Source: Vibrio rumoiensis
Lineage (GTDB): Bacteria; Pseudomonadota; Gammaproteobacteria; Enterobacterales; Vibrionaceae
Direction of reading: 5' to 3'
Length of the DNA stretch: 64,000 nucleotides
NCBI RefSeq assembly: GCF_002218045.2
Contig: NZ_AP018685.1
Span: 1,550,001 to 1,614,000, forward strand
Translations under genes and position numbers: made by a program
Shown: positions 37,345 through 47,467 of the stretch, one piece after another
How the letters are laid out: every line of letters begins with the position of its first letter
Position numbering within the stretch: position 1 is the stretch's first letter
Notes under the pieces: generated by a model
What the model was told of the DNA's origin: nothing
Seen by the model: only the letters and a program-made list of their open reading frames with translations
The model's database searches: none

Positions 37345-38535
37345 TTATGCCTTACGACTCAGCAACCAATAACAACTTGCCGATAAAACCGCACATAAAA
37401 ACATCGACATCACCATTGGCCAAACATAGCCACTCGGTAAAAAGGCAATAAGTGCACTGATTGCAGCGCCTAAACCAAAACGTAAAGTTCCAGCTAATGA
37501 CGACGCAGTACCGGCCATTTGAGGGTAGCTACTCAGTAGTAACCCCATCGAATTACTGCCAATGATAGAAATCGTTCCGACAAATAAAATCACACATGGA
37601 ACAATCGCCCATAAACCAAACCCACATAACCAACTAATCAGGAGCGCCACTCCGGCAAAAGTTTGGCACCAAAGACCAAAACGTAACATCCAATGTGAGC
37701 CCATCTTACGAACCGCACGTCCATTGAAACTCGTCATTGCCACCATACCAATAACGTTTAATGCAAACAAATACCCAAAGTATTCAGGTTGTACGCCGTA
37801 GATATCAATATAAACAAACGAGCCGGCGGTAATAAAGGCAAACATACCCGAAAAAGAGAATGCACCACAAAAGATAAGGCCAAACGCAACCGGATTGGTG
37901 ATTAATTTAAAGTAATTACGCATCGTTGTTTTAAAACGCAACGGCTGTTTATTTTCAGGCGCTAAGGTTTCCGGAATTTTAAACAACACCGCCATTAGTA
38001 CCATAAAAGAAACCAAAGCCAACACAGTAAAGATTGAACGCCAACCAAACCATACCGCTAAATGCCCGCCAATCATTGGGGCTAAAAGTGGCGAAATGGT
38101 AATAACCAATGTAATGAAAGACATCGCTCGGGCGAACTCTTCTTTATTAAACATATCTCGAACGATCGCTTGCACAATCACGGCTGCCGCAGCTCCTGCA
38201 AAACCTTGAGCAAATCGGGTATACAGTAAGGCTTCAATGCTAGTGGTCGTGGCACAGATAATTGAAGCGATCGCGAAAAACACAATCCCACCCATTAATA
38301 TTGGGCGACGGCCATAACTATCCGCCAAAGGACCATGTAAAAGCTGCCCCAATGCAAAGCCTGCGGTATAGGCGGTTAATGTCCCCTGCACCATGCCATG
38401 ATTGACCATAAGATCACTCGCAATGGTTGGCATTGCTGGCAAATACATATCAATCGCGAATGGTGTCAATAAACCAATTGAACCTAAAATCAGAAATAAC
38501 ACAAAACTGCTTTTAGGCAAGGAAGATTGTGGCAT
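37345..38535 (-). CDS. bcr: Bcr/CflA family drug efflux MFS transporter
   Basis: This 396-residue protein has twelve helices with Bcr/CflA features: TPFAIDMYLPAMP in helix 1, GPLADSYGRRPIL as motif A, and SPLLAPMIGGHLA as motif C. Family members export bicyclomycin, sulfonamides or dipeptides. It lies next to rsuA on the same strand, the order also known in E. coli. Confidence 0.9.
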   Translation of the reverse strand: MPQSSLPKSSFVLFLILGSIGLLTPFAIDMYLPAMPTIASDLMVNHGMVQGTLTAYTAGFALGQLLHGPLADSYGRRPILMGGIVFFAIASIICATTTSIEALLYTRFAQGFAGAAAAVIVQAIVRDMFNKEEFARAMSFITLVITISPLLAPMIGGHLAVWFGWRSIFTVLALVSFMVLMAVLFKIPETLAPENKQPLRFKTTMRNYFKLITNPVAFGLIFCGAFSFSGMFAFITAGSFVYIDIYGVQPEYFGYLFALNVIGMVAMTSFNGRAVRKMGSHWMLRFGLWCQTFAGVALLISWLCGFGLWAIVPCVILFVGTISIIGSNSMGLLLSSYPQMAGTASSLAGTLRFGLGAAISALIAFLPSGYVWPMVMSMFLCAVLSASCYWLLSRKA

Positions 38536-38663
38536 AGCTTGTCCTTTACGAAGAGTTGATAAAATGACTGTTTATCGAACTATAGAAATTATTAAATGAA
38601 TAACATTAAGCGGGATAGAAGGCTCACTTTATAGAAAAAGCAAGCCTTTAATAGTGCATCAAC

Positions 38664-39362
38664 TTATGAAATAGATGCGATCTCTTCAGCGGTTAAAGCT
38701 CGGTATTCACCAGGTTCAAGCGCCTCATCAAGAACAATCGTTCCAATTGATTCACGATGAAGTTGCTCGACTTTATTACCTAAAGCAGCAAACATACGTT
38801 TTACTTGGTGGTATTTACCTTCAGAAATGGTCAGCAGTAATTCATTTTGAGAAAAATCGACAACTTCCATTTTCGCCGGTAGCGTTAACTCTTTTTCACT
38901 TCTTAATTGAATACCTTCCGCCAACTGTTGAGCATAGTCATCCCCAATCGCATCTTCTAACCATACGCGATAAGTTTTCTCACACTTGTGTTTTGGTGAC
39001 GTAATACGATGCGACCATTGACCATCATCGGTGATCAAAACAAGACCGGTAGTATCAACATCTAAACGTCCAGCGAAGTGGAGTTTATCCATATTCACTT
39101 CATCTAATAAAGTAAAAGCCGTCGGGTTATTACTGTCTTCATGTGAGCAAACAAAGCCATCCGGCTTAAACAGCATAAAATAGCGAGGACCTGGCATCGG
39201 TAAATGACGTTCTTGCCATTCAACACGAGACTCTTCCCCTACCTTGATTGATGCCACTTTGACCGTATTTCCATCCACAGTCACTTCACCACGGCGCAGT
39301 AAAATAGTCGCCTCTCGACGAGTCACTCCTAATGTTTCACATAAAAACTTATCTAAACGCAT
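38664..39362 (-). CDS. rsuA: 16S rRNA pseudouridine-516 synthase
   Basis: This 232-residue enzyme has an N-terminal S4 RNA-binding domain (MRLDKFLCETLGVTRREA) and a catalytic domain with GRLDVDTTGLVLIT, whose aspartate is the catalytic residue. SEGKYHQVKRMFAALGN is the conserved C-terminal RsuA/RluB motif. It converts U516 of 16S rRNA in the small subunit. It precedes bcr on the same strand with 128 bases between. Confidence 0.95.
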   Translation of the reverse strand: MRLDKFLCETLGVTRREATILLRRGEVTVDGNTVKVASIKVGEESRVEWQERHLPMPGPRYFMLFKPDGFVCSHEDSNNPTAFTLLDEVNMDKLHFAGRLDVDTTGLVLITDDGQWSHRITSPKHKCEKTYRVWLEDAIGDDYAQQLAEGIQLRSEKELTLPAKMEVVDFSQNELLLTISEGKYHQVKRMFAALGNKVEQLHRESIGTIVLDEALEPGEYRALTAEEIASIS

Positions 39363-39907
39363 GAATACCTCTAGTCTGACTGCAAATTATTTGACTGAGT
39401 CAGCACACATAAATGTTGGCCAAATACTAGGGCAGTTTCTTTTTCGTGAAAATTTTACCGCGAAAAACTAACCATCCTGAACTCCAGCATGAAAGCTCAT
39501 TATAGAGATATTTCCTCCATTAGTTGAGCTATTTCACAAATTTGATTGGTTATTTGATAAAAAGAGAAAAGGAATGAAACAAAGCAATGAGAGCATCAGA
39601 AATGGAATCAATAAACAAAGTGAAAACTGTTTAAATAACGAGCAACCGTACTGATAATATTATTATTGGTTTATTTTTAGACTTTTGTAGTATCTTGTCA
39701 CAATTAAATTTCCAACGCTTTTTTGTTTGTTTTATACCCCAAAAATCATAAAACATTATTCACGAAATAAATTAACCCCCTCGACCTTAGTCTAAAATTA
39801 AATCAAAAAGTTAGCACCACATTAGACTTTAGTATCAACACATCAACCCTTCATTTTTTGCTTAAAAAATAAACAAAAATAAAATTCAAATATTATCAAC
39901 AAGTTAT

Positions 39908-39923
39908 ACTGGTCATACCTGAT
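39908..39923. promoter_or_regulatory. Candidate FadR operator upstream of fadL
   Basis: ACTGGTCATACCTGAT resembles the FadR palindrome (CTGGTC-N-GACC core, one position off). It is about 160 bases before the fadL start codon; FadR controls fadL in E. coli and Vibrio. Confidence 0.5.
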
Positions 39924-40027
39924 TTATCGTAAGAAATAAGATAAATTGCAAAAATATTAACCTTGTAGCATTTTTCGCAATTAATGTTACCAATAAATCA
40001 CATTAAGTAATAAAACTATTAACAACA

Positions 40028-40045
40028 CATCGGACCAAGCCGATG
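40028..40045 (+). other. Stem-loop in the fadL leader
   Basis: CATCGG-ACCAAG-CCGATG, a perfect 6-bp stem, ends 25 bases before the fadL ribosome-binding site. It could affect mRNA stability or translation. Confidence 0.35.
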
Positions 40046-40081
40046 AGGCACAATAAAATAATTAATGTGTAAGGGATGACA

Positions 40082-41326
40082 ATGAAAAAAACACAATATT
40101 CGCTATTAGCAATTTCGATTGCTCTAGCTTCTCAAGTTCATGCTGCTGGTTTCCAAGTTGTAGAACATTCCGCCTCTGGTTTAGGTCGTGCATTTTCAGG
40201 CGACGGTGTCATTGGGGATAATGCAAGTGAAATATCAGCTAACCCAGCCATCATGACCCATTTTGATAAAGCACAATTTTCTGGCGCAGTTTCAATTATC
40301 GATCCCGAAATCGATGTCTACGACGAAAGTACAAATCAGGGATCGAACGATATTGCTCCACTACAAGTGGTTCCTGCATTTTATTACGCAAGCCCAATTA
40401 ATGAACAATGGGCTTGGGGGATAGGCATGTTTACTTCATACGGAGTAACAACCGATTATCCAACCGACATTGCCGCAGGTGATATGGCAGGTAAAACCTC
40501 TTTAATTTCTTTTAATGTAAACCCTAATATTGCCTACAAAATCAATGATCATTTTAGTGTTGGTGCCGGTGTCAGTTTAGTATATGCCCAAGCTGAACTT
40601 AAACGCAGCTTAGGTGCTGTTGGCCCTATTTTTGGTCAAAGCAGCTCTGACCCTCTGATTTCCATGAAAGGTGATACTTTTAGTTATAACTGGAATGTCG
40701 GCGCTTTATTTGAAATTAATGAAAATAACCGATTCGGTGCCTCTTACCGTTCCTCGACCAAATTAAAATTTAAAGATGGCACGTTTAAAGACTATACCGG
40801 ACAAGTATTAACGGCGGGAAGCCCAGGTAAAACAGATGCGGATCTAGATATTGAACTCCCTGATATTGTTGAACTCGCAGGTTTCCACCAACTAACACGT
40901 CAATGGGCCGTTCACTACAGTTGGCAGTGGACTAATTGGAGCAAATTCCAACAGCTTGAAGCAACAAGTAATAACTGTAATGGCGGTGTATGTTTCAATA
41001 AAGTGGAACATTACGAAGATAATCAACGCTGGGCAATCGGTACCAGCTTCCAACCAAATGACAGTTGGATCTTACGCGCAGGCTTTGCTTATGATGAGCA
41101 AGCCGGCTCGCCAACTTTAAGTATTCCTGATAGCGATCGTTATTGGTATACCGCTGGCTTAACTTACTTTTGGACTCCCGATCTTTCCTTCGACGCAGGC
41201 TTTGCGTATATCGATAGTAAAGATGGCCGTTTTGAAGAAACTAGTCCAACAACCGGTAATACAAGCCACTTCCGCTCTGAAGGCCCGGCTTATATCACGT
41301 CTTTACAAGTCAATTACTCGTTTTAA
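40082..41326 (+). CDS. fadL: FadL-family outer-membrane fatty-acid transporter
   Basis: This 414-residue precursor has a signal peptide (MKKTQYSLLAISIALASQVHA). The mature N-terminus AGFQVVEHSASGLGRAFSG and NASEISANPA match the FadL hatch region. A beta-barrel follows, ending in QVNYSF with the terminal phenylalanine required for assembly. FadL imports long-chain fatty acids. AAGGG is six bases before ATG 40082. Its stop is 22 bases before the VolA-type lipase gene, which releases its substrates. Confidence 0.92.
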   Translation: MKKTQYSLLAISIALASQVHAAGFQVVEHSASGLGRAFSGDGVIGDNASEISANPAIMTHFDKAQFSGAVSIIDPEIDVYDESTNQGSNDIAPLQVVPAFYYASPINEQWAWGIGMFTSYGVTTDYPTDIAAGDMAGKTSLISFNVNPNIAYKINDHFSVGAGVSLVYAQAELKRSLGAVGPIFGQSSSDPLISMKGDTFSYNWNVGALFEINENNRFGASYRSSTKLKFKDGTFKDYTGQVLTAGSPGKTDADLDIELPDIVELAGFHQLTRQWAVHYSWQWTNWSKFQQLEATSNNCNGGVCFNKVEHYEDNQRWAIGTSFQPNDSWILRAGFAYDEQAGSPTLSIPDSDRYWYTAGLTYFWTPDLSFDAGFAYIDSKDGRFEETSPTTGNTSHFRSEGPAYITSLQVNYSF

Positions 41327-41348
41327 TCAGTAGTAAAGGGACAATACT

Positions 41349-43628
41349 ATGAATAAATACTTTAAATTAACCGCCCTTTGCTCGGCGATGTTACTTGTCA
41401 CCGCATGTGGCGATGAAAAAAGCAGCACAGGTACGGATTCAAGTAACCAGTTTGAGTCTTATATCAATGACTCGTTAGCACAAAGTACAAAGGTTGACTT
41501 CACATTGCAGGGAAAAGACCAAAACGTCCCTCTTCCCACCTTTATCTTGATGAATAAAGTCGATGGCACGCTAGAAATCCCTACTGGTGGGGATGATGCT
41601 TTAAGCAACCCTAAAGCAGCATTAAGCCAAATGGATGGTTGGTCAACCTCTCAACCAATTTCCATTCCTTTTAAAGGTGTGGGCTTTAATTCAGCAGTCC
41701 TGAATTCCGGTGTGGCAATTATTGAACTAACAGACAGCTTAACGGGTTCACCAAAAGTCAAAGCCGTACTCACCCAAGGCACTGACTTTCAAATCGTCAC
41801 TCAAGCCAATAGTGTCAATATCATTCCGACCAAACCTTTGGATGAAAAGAGCAATTACATCATTGCCCTTACCAATCAGATAACAGATAAAGACGGTGAT
41901 CCAGTTGGCATGTCATCGTCATATGCAGCGCTGAAAACCAACACCAATACTTTTGAAACTGGTGATCTTAGTTCTCTTCAGCAAGTGATTAAAGGCGTCG
42001 AAGGTATTTTCTCTCAAGCCGGAATTGATCCAAAGAGCATTGTCTATTCTACTTGGTTTACGACCCAATCAATTGGTGACACCTTATACGCAACCAAGGC
42101 TGCAGTGGCTCAAGGTCTAGCCTCTAAACTCGCAGGAGGTGATGGTATTGGTGCGATTTGGAAAGGCGAAGCGAACCCGAATGATGTTGATCTCAGCAGT
42201 GCATATACCATGAGCATTGCAAGTAGTGGTGACTTTGCCGCAATGCTAGATGCGGATGAAAACTTTACCACTTACATTGGCGGCGAGAATAGTGACGCAT
42301 TAAAAGTAGCATTAAATTCTCAACTTTCCGCCGCCGCGGTTACCGTCTCTAAAGGTATCGTCAATTTGCCATATTTCCTTGAAAAAGGTGATAACTGGAA
42401 CAAGACCCCTTTTGAGTCTGGAATGCCAAGCCTTGCCATTATTAAGCATGCTCTTGAGGGCGCGGATGCAAGCAACATCATGCAACAGTTGGTTGAAAAA
42501 GGTATTGATCCAAGTAAATTATCTGACTCTAGTGAGCAACTAAAACTGATTGGGCTTAAACTAAAAGATGCCGCTGGCAACGCTTTAGATAGTCAACGTA
42601 TTATTACTCAATATAGCCCTGTACCAAAAATTAAATCGCTAGAAAAAGTGCCCTTTATTTTGTTCACACCAAAAGGAGCATCAATAGGTTCTACACCAAT
42701 TGTGGTGTACCAGCACGGTATTACTTCAGCCAAAGAAAATGCTTATGCTTTCGCGGCCAACATGGTAGCCAGTGGTATCTCCGTCATTGCGATCGATCAG
42801 CCGTTACATGGTGAACGCTCTCTCGATGGTACACGTTCTGCCAATATAGACCCAACGGCCTATATCAATTTATCTTACTTACCGGTTGCACGCGACAATG
42901 TTAGAGAAAGTATCTTAGATATTATTGGTCTACGCGCTGCATTATCTGTGACAGCAAAAACACTGCAAGCTGAACCTAGCTTAGCGGCCTCTCCTGCTTT
43001 TGCCGAGTTTGCGAAAGTGAACTTTACTCAGCTTCCTCGATTCTTTGGCCATTCACTGGGTGGTATTGTTGGGGTTTCTGCTGTTGCAGCAGCCAATGAA
43101 ACATTAGGTAACGCAAATGCAGATCAACTGTTTGCATTTAGCTCAGGCGCTTTTGCTAACGCAGGTAGTCAAATTGCACCTTTGCTCATTAATTCACAAA
43201 CATTTGGTCCAAGTATTGTCAGCAATGTTGGTGCGGAAAATATTGCTGCATTCTCTTTTGCTGCTCAAACAATTCTGGATACGGTCGATCCAGTCAATAC
43301 TGCGAGTTATATCGACCCTGCTCTTCCTGTGTATGTCAGTGAAGTTGACGGTGATAAAGTCGTACCAAATAAAGTGGCGAATACCTTTGCAGGTACCGAG
43401 CCATTAGCTTTAGCTCTGGGTTTAACGCCGACCAATGCAAGTAACACCGTCGTAGATGGTGCTCGTAATTGGGTGCAATTTAATAGCGGTGCAAGCCATT
43501 CAACGGTTATTGCTCCTGCGAGTGATTATAGTGACATCACTCAACATACCGAGATGCAAACTGAGTTAATTGACTTCTTAACCGACAATGCTCTTTCTGG
43601 TGTTTCCGATGCCACTACTCTGAAATAA
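41349..43628 (+). CDS. volA: VolA-type surface lysophospholipase lipoprotein
   Basis: This 759-residue lipoprotein has a lipobox (LLVTAC, cysteine near residue 20), a large N-terminal domain of the kind annotated as bacterial virulence factor lipase N-terminal, and an alpha/beta-hydrolase domain with GHSLGG (about residue 567) as the serine elbow. A histidine near the end (SGASHSTVIAP) fits the triad. In V. cholerae, VolA on the cell surface cleaves lysophosphatidylcholine and FadL imports the freed fatty acid. The two genes are adjacent here as there. Confidence 0.85.
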   Translation: MNKYFKLTALCSAMLLVTACGDEKSSTGTDSSNQFESYINDSLAQSTKVDFTLQGKDQNVPLPTFILMNKVDGTLEIPTGGDDALSNPKAALSQMDGWSTSQPISIPFKGVGFNSAVLNSGVAIIELTDSLTGSPKVKAVLTQGTDFQIVTQANSVNIIPTKPLDEKSNYIIALTNQITDKDGDPVGMSSSYAALKTNTNTFETGDLSSLQQVIKGVEGIFSQAGIDPKSIVYSTWFTTQSIGDTLYATKAAVAQGLASKLAGGDGIGAIWKGEANPNDVDLSSAYTMSIASSGDFAAMLDADENFTTYIGGENSDALKVALNSQLSAAAVTVSKGIVNLPYFLEKGDNWNKTPFESGMPSLAIIKHALEGADASNIMQQLVEKGIDPSKLSDSSEQLKLIGLKLKDAAGNALDSQRIITQYSPVPKIKSLEKVPFILFTPKGASIGSTPIVVYQHGITSAKENAYAFAANMVASGISVIAIDQPLHGERSLDGTRSANIDPTAYINLSYLPVARDNVRESILDIIGLRAALSVTAKTLQAEPSLAASPAFAEFAKVNFTQLPRFFGHSLGGIVGVSAVAAANETLGNANADQLFAFSSGAFANAGSQIAPLLINSQTFGPSIVSNVGAENIAAFSFAAQTILDTVDPVNTASYIDPALPVYVSEVDGDKVVPNKVANTFAGTEPLALALGLTPTNASNTVVDGARNWVQFNSGASHSTVIAPASDYSDITQHTEMQTELIDFLTDNALSGVSDATTLK

Positions 43629-43647
43629 TACCTAAGTGATCACTCGT

Positions 43648-43686
43648 CAAGCCCACTGAAATCGACATTCAGTGGGCTTTCTTTGT
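43648..43686 (+). terminator. Terminator after volA
   Basis: AAGCCCACTGAA pairs with TTCAGTGGGCTT; a T-rich tail follows. Confidence 0.85.
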
Positions 43687-43753
43687 TAGCGCCTCTAGCA
43701 ATCCCTTAAAATTATCAGTACTCTGAGCCGGTCTTTTTTTACTTAATTACCTC

Positions 43754-45544
43754 ATGTTCAAACTTCGCCCATACCAAGCTGACTCCGTAAAAGCGGTTAT
43801 TCATTATTTTCGCAGTAACAGCGATCCTGCCGTGATAGTGTTACCCACTGGTGCGGGAAAAAGCTTAGTGATCGCAGAGCTGGCTCGTCTTGCCAAAGGC
43901 CGAGTATTAATGCTGACTCACGTAAAAGAGTTGGTTGAACAAAATCATGCGAAATACGAAAGCTACTCGACGGATGATAGACCGTTAAAAGGCGCGATTT
44001 TCTCAGCGGGGCTCGGCCGAAAAGAAACCGATGAACAAGTGGTTTTTGCTTCGGTGCAATCGGTTGTTAGAAATTTAGATGCGTTTGCCAATCAATTCTC
44101 GTTGTTGGTGATTGATGAGTGCCATCGCGTTCCTGATAACCCTAAAAGTAGCTACCGCAAAGTCATTTCACATCTACAAAGCGTGAATCCTGGCATTAAA
44201 ATTCTAGGCTTAACGGCCACCCCTTACCGCCTAGGAATGGGCTGGATTTATCAATATCAAGTACGGGGCAAAACCGGCCAAGTGAAATCACCTGAGCCAC
44301 GCTTCTTCCGCGACTGTATCTTTGAATTGCCAATCCAATATTTACTCGATGAAGGTTTTTTAACTCCTGCCAGAATGATTGATGCCCCGGTACTGAGCTA
44401 TGACTTCTCTCATTTAAAACCGGCATTGGCGGGCCGTTATAAAGAAGCCGATCTCGACTTAGTGATTGAGCAATCTAAACGCGCCACGCCACAAATCATT
44501 GAGCAAATTATTGAACTGGCGAAAGACAAGCAAGGCATCATGATCTTTGCGGCCACCGTTCGTCATGCACAAGAAATTTTAACCTTATTACCTGCGGAAC
44601 AATCGGCACTGGTTATCGGTGATACTCATCAAGTCGAACGCGACCGCATCATCAATCAGTTCAAAGCCAAACAGATTAAGTTTTTAGTCAACGTATCGGT
44701 ATTAACGACTGGGTTTGACGCCCCTCATGTGGATCTCATCGCAATTCTTCGCCCGACAGAATCCGTGAGTTTATATCAACAGATCATCGGCCGTGGGTTA
44801 CGTTTAGCGGAAAATAAAACCGAATGTTTGGTACTCGATTATGCTGGCAATAATTACGATTTGTATCAACCAGAAGTCGGAGAAACGAAACCCGACCCAA
44901 CTAGTGACGCCGTCACGATACCTTGTCCGGCTTGTGGATTTAACAATACCTTCTGGGGCAAACTGGATAACAACGGCATGCTGATTGAACATTATGGACG
45001 CCGCTGCCAAGGGTACTTTGAAGTATTAGACGACGATGACAAACCCACAGGGGAACGTGAACATTGTGGCTACCGATTTAAAGCGAAGTATTGTTCTGAA
45101 TGTGGCGCAGATAATGATATTGCCGCACGTATCTGTCATCAATGTGATGCAACGTTGGTCGACCCAGACAAAAAACTGCGAGATGCATTAAACCTCAAAG
45201 ACGCGCTGGTGTTTGAATGCAAAGATATGCAGCTCAATGTTCATAAAACTCAAGATGGTAAATCTCAGTTAAAAGTCACCTATTCTGGGGAAAGCAATGA
45301 TGATCAACCTCATGCTTTAGTCCACGAATTTTGGTCGTTAAGTACTAAAAAACAAAAACAAAATTTTGCCGAGCAGTTTGTCCGCCCTCACCTTGCCGAC
45401 AGACACCGTCCATTTGAAGAAAGCTCACCAACCAAAGTGGCCAACAACCAACATCGCTTCCGCTTACCATTATTTATTATTGCGAGAAAATCCGGTCGAT
45501 TCTGGAAAATCCGCGATAAGATATTTTCGGATGAACTGAGTTAA
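43754..45544 (+). CDS. radD: RadD (YejH) superfamily 2 DNA repair helicase
   Basis: This 596-residue SF2 ATPase has PTGAGKS (motif I), DECH (motif II), TATPYR (motif III region) and QIIGRGLR (motif VI). The C-terminal part carries several CxxC pairs (CPACG, CSECG, CHQCD) that likely bind zinc, as in E. coli RadD. RadD helps RecA-mediated strand exchange and post-replication repair. In E. coli it lies directly between rsuA and rplY; here both sides carry extra genes. Confidence 0.9.
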   Translation: MFKLRPYQADSVKAVIHYFRSNSDPAVIVLPTGAGKSLVIAELARLAKGRVLMLTHVKELVEQNHAKYESYSTDDRPLKGAIFSAGLGRKETDEQVVFASVQSVVRNLDAFANQFSLLVIDECHRVPDNPKSSYRKVISHLQSVNPGIKILGLTATPYRLGMGWIYQYQVRGKTGQVKSPEPRFFRDCIFELPIQYLLDEGFLTPARMIDAPVLSYDFSHLKPALAGRYKEADLDLVIEQSKRATPQIIEQIIELAKDKQGIMIFAATVRHAQEILTLLPAEQSALVIGDTHQVERDRIINQFKAKQIKFLVNVSVLTTGFDAPHVDLIAILRPTESVSLYQQIIGRGLRLAENKTECLVLDYAGNNYDLYQPEVGETKPDPTSDAVTIPCPACGFNNTFWGKLDNNGMLIEHYGRRCQGYFEVLDDDDKPTGEREHCGYRFKAKYCSECGADNDIAARICHQCDATLVDPDKKLRDALNLKDALVFECKDMQLNVHKTQDGKSQLKVTYSGESNDDQPHALVHEFWSLSTKKQKQNFAEQFVRPHLADRHRPFEESSPTKVANNQHRFRLPLFIIARKSGRFWKIRDKIFSDELS

Positions 45545-45716
45545 CACGCCTTTCATTACATGCATTACATCGTTTCGTGCCATTTCCTTTTATTCTTGGT
45601 GGCTTTTCCAAATATTATTTCTAGCGCCAACGGAGAACACTAACGCTATTGCTCTCTCTTTTCATTAAATCATTCAGCAGATCGTTTTTTGTGATCCAGT
45701 TAATAGCACAGACCAA

Positions 45717-45756
45717 TAGTTACCGGTAACATTTTCATTACAAGTTACCGGTAACA
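45717..45756. promoter_or_regulatory. Two tandem GntR-type operators before the gluconate cluster
   Basis: Two perfect copies of GTTACCGGTAAC (45719-45730 and 45744-45755), each followed by ATT, lie 25 bp apart centre to centre, upstream of the TRAP solute-binding gene. This is the LacI-family GntR operator. The gntR gene is five genes downstream in the same cluster. Confidence 0.8.
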
Positions 45757-45824
45757 TTATTCTTATAATCGGAACTTATACGCCAATACGTAATGCCTCT
45801 ATGTGCAATCAAAAGGACGATAAA

Positions 45825-46838
45825 ATGAAACTGACACGCACTTTGCTTACTGCCGCTTTAGCTGGAATATTTTCCACCTCTGTTTTAGCCGCTGACTTTA
45901 ACCTTAAAATTCAATCCTCCGATCCATCGGGCGATAAAAACTTTCAAGTCCAACAAAAATGGGCCAAAAGTGTTGAAACCATGTCGAATGGCCGCATCAA
46001 AATCTCCCTGCTTCCGGTTGGCAGTGTGGTTAAAAATACCGAAACTTTAGACGCCATCCGTCAAGGTATTCTTGATGGACAACTGACTGCGACCGAATAC
46101 TTTTCAGGTAAAGATCCCGCTTTTGGCCTGATTGGTAATATGGTTGGAGCGTGGTCAAACACTGGCCAATTACTTCAATACATCAATTACGGCGGTGGTT
46201 ATGAATTGATGACCGAGCTTTATAAACCTTATGGTGTGAAGTTCATCGGTGGTTCGACAACTGGCGTTGAGTCTTTGGTATCGAAAGTACCACTTGATGG
46301 CGTAGCCGATCTGAAAGGTTTGAAAATTCGCGCGCCAGAAGGTTTGGTGCAACAAGTGTTCGCAGCCGCTGGAGCAACACCCGTTAACTTACCGGGTTCT
46401 GAAGTTTTTACAGGCTTAAGTAAAGGTGTTATTGATGCCGCTGACTACACGGTATTTTCAACGAACCAAAAAGCTGGCATGAACGATATTGCCCCTCACC
46501 CAGTTCAACCAGGTTTCCATTCTCTACCATTAATTGATGTCTCAATTAGCCAGAAGAAATGGGACAAAATGACTCCGGATCTACAAGAAATCCTAACCGT
46601 ATCGGTGCGTGACTTTGCTAACGATATGACAACCGAACTTCGTATTGCCGACCAAGCTGCGGTCGCAAAAGCGGAAAAAGATCCTAATATCACCATTCAC
46701 AACTGGTCTGCTGAAGAACGTAAAAAATTCCGCGCAATTGCTAAAACACAATGGAAAGTATTTGCCGAACGTTCTCCAAATGCTCAGAAAGTCTATGACT
46801 CTGTAACCAAATATCTAGAAGAAAACGGTTTACTGTAG
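45825..46838 (+). CDS. TRAP transporter solute-binding protein, DctP family (probably gluconate-type)
   Basis: This 337-residue periplasmic protein has a signal peptide (cleavage after SVLA, residue 22) and the DctP fold. DLKGLKIRAPEGLV near the middle contains the conserved arginine that binds a substrate carboxylate, followed by GSEVFTGLSKGVIDAAD. It delivers its ligand to the DctQ/DctM permease encoded next. Gluconate or a related sugar acid is inferred from the kinase/dehydrogenase and GntR operators. AGGA decides the ATG at 45825; the frame opens 24 bases earlier. Confidence 0.88.
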   Translation: MKLTRTLLTAALAGIFSTSVLAADFNLKIQSSDPSGDKNFQVQQKWAKSVETMSNGRIKISLLPVGSVVKNTETLDAIRQGILDGQLTATEYFSGKDPAFGLIGNMVGAWSNTGQLLQYINYGGGYELMTELYKPYGVKFIGGSTTGVESLVSKVPLDGVADLKGLKIRAPEGLVQQVFAAAGATPVNLPGSEVFTGLSKGVIDAADYTVFSTNQKAGMNDIAPHPVQPGFHSLPLIDVSISQKKWDKMTPDLQEILTVSVRDFANDMTTELRIADQAAVAKAEKDPNITIHNWSAEERKKFRAIAKTQWKVFAERSPNAQKVYDSVTKYLEENGLL

Positions 46839-46915
46839 TTTTTCGACGTTTACTACCTGAGGGCGACATTCTTCGCCCTCATTACTCTCTTTTGTTTGTT
46901 TAAATAGGTTGTGTT

Positions 46916-47467
46916 ATGAAGGATGTCCCAACGCCGCCAGAGGCTGAAGATGCGCCTAAAAATCGTCTTGATGCTTGGATAATTAAGATCAGCCATGCCC
47001 TTAGTCTGCTTTTCATTTTGACCGTGTTTATTTCTTTTTATGAAGTGTTAATGCGTTATGTGTTTGATGCCCCAACTACCTGGGTACACGAAACCGCTTC
47101 TTTTGTTGGCGGTAGCTTATTTGTGATCGGCGGTATCTATGCGTTTGCAACCGATAAACACGTAAGGGTGGTGTTGATTTATGACGCTGTATCCGCCAAA
47201 ACGCGCCGCGCATTGAATATGGTACACCATATTGTCGGCCTGGCTTTTTCTCTGATGATGGCATGGGCTTCCTACATCATGACAACAACCGCTTGGTATA
47301 CCCCTTGGGGCGAATTTCGCCTTGAAACCTCCGGTTCTTATTTCAATCCGCCTTACCCAGCTTTATTAAAGGCACTAATTTTCGTTATTTTTTGCATTTT
47401 ATCGCTGCAATTTATTCTTCATATCATCCATGAAATCAAAGCATTAAGGAGCGGTAAAGATGTTTGA
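46916..47467 (+). CDS. TRAP transporter small permease, DctQ family
   Basis: This 183-residue protein has four predicted helices and the DctQ-family pattern (FISFYEVLMRYVFDAPTTWVHE, then a second pair of helices). It forms the small membrane subunit of the TRAP transporter. Its stop overlaps the large permease gene by 8 bp. Confidence 0.9.
   Translation: MKDVPTPPEAEDAPKNRLDAWIIKISHALSLLFILTVFISFYEVLMRYVFDAPTTWVHETASFVGGSLFVIGGIYAFATDKHVRVVLIYDAVSAKTRRALNMVHHIVGLAFSLMMAWASYIMTTTAWYTPWGEFRLETSGSYFNPPYPALLKALIFVIFCILSLQFILHIIHEIKALRSGKDV

Larger units (their letters stand above)
39363..40081. other. Long intergenic region rsuA / fadL
   Basis: These 719 AT-rich bases separate divergent rsuA and fadL. 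They contain a FadR-like site (39908-39923) and a leader hairpin (40028-40045) close to fadL. The stretch 39480-39900 shows nothing I can assign. The length suggests complex regulation of fadL, or decay after an insertion. Confidence 0.5.
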
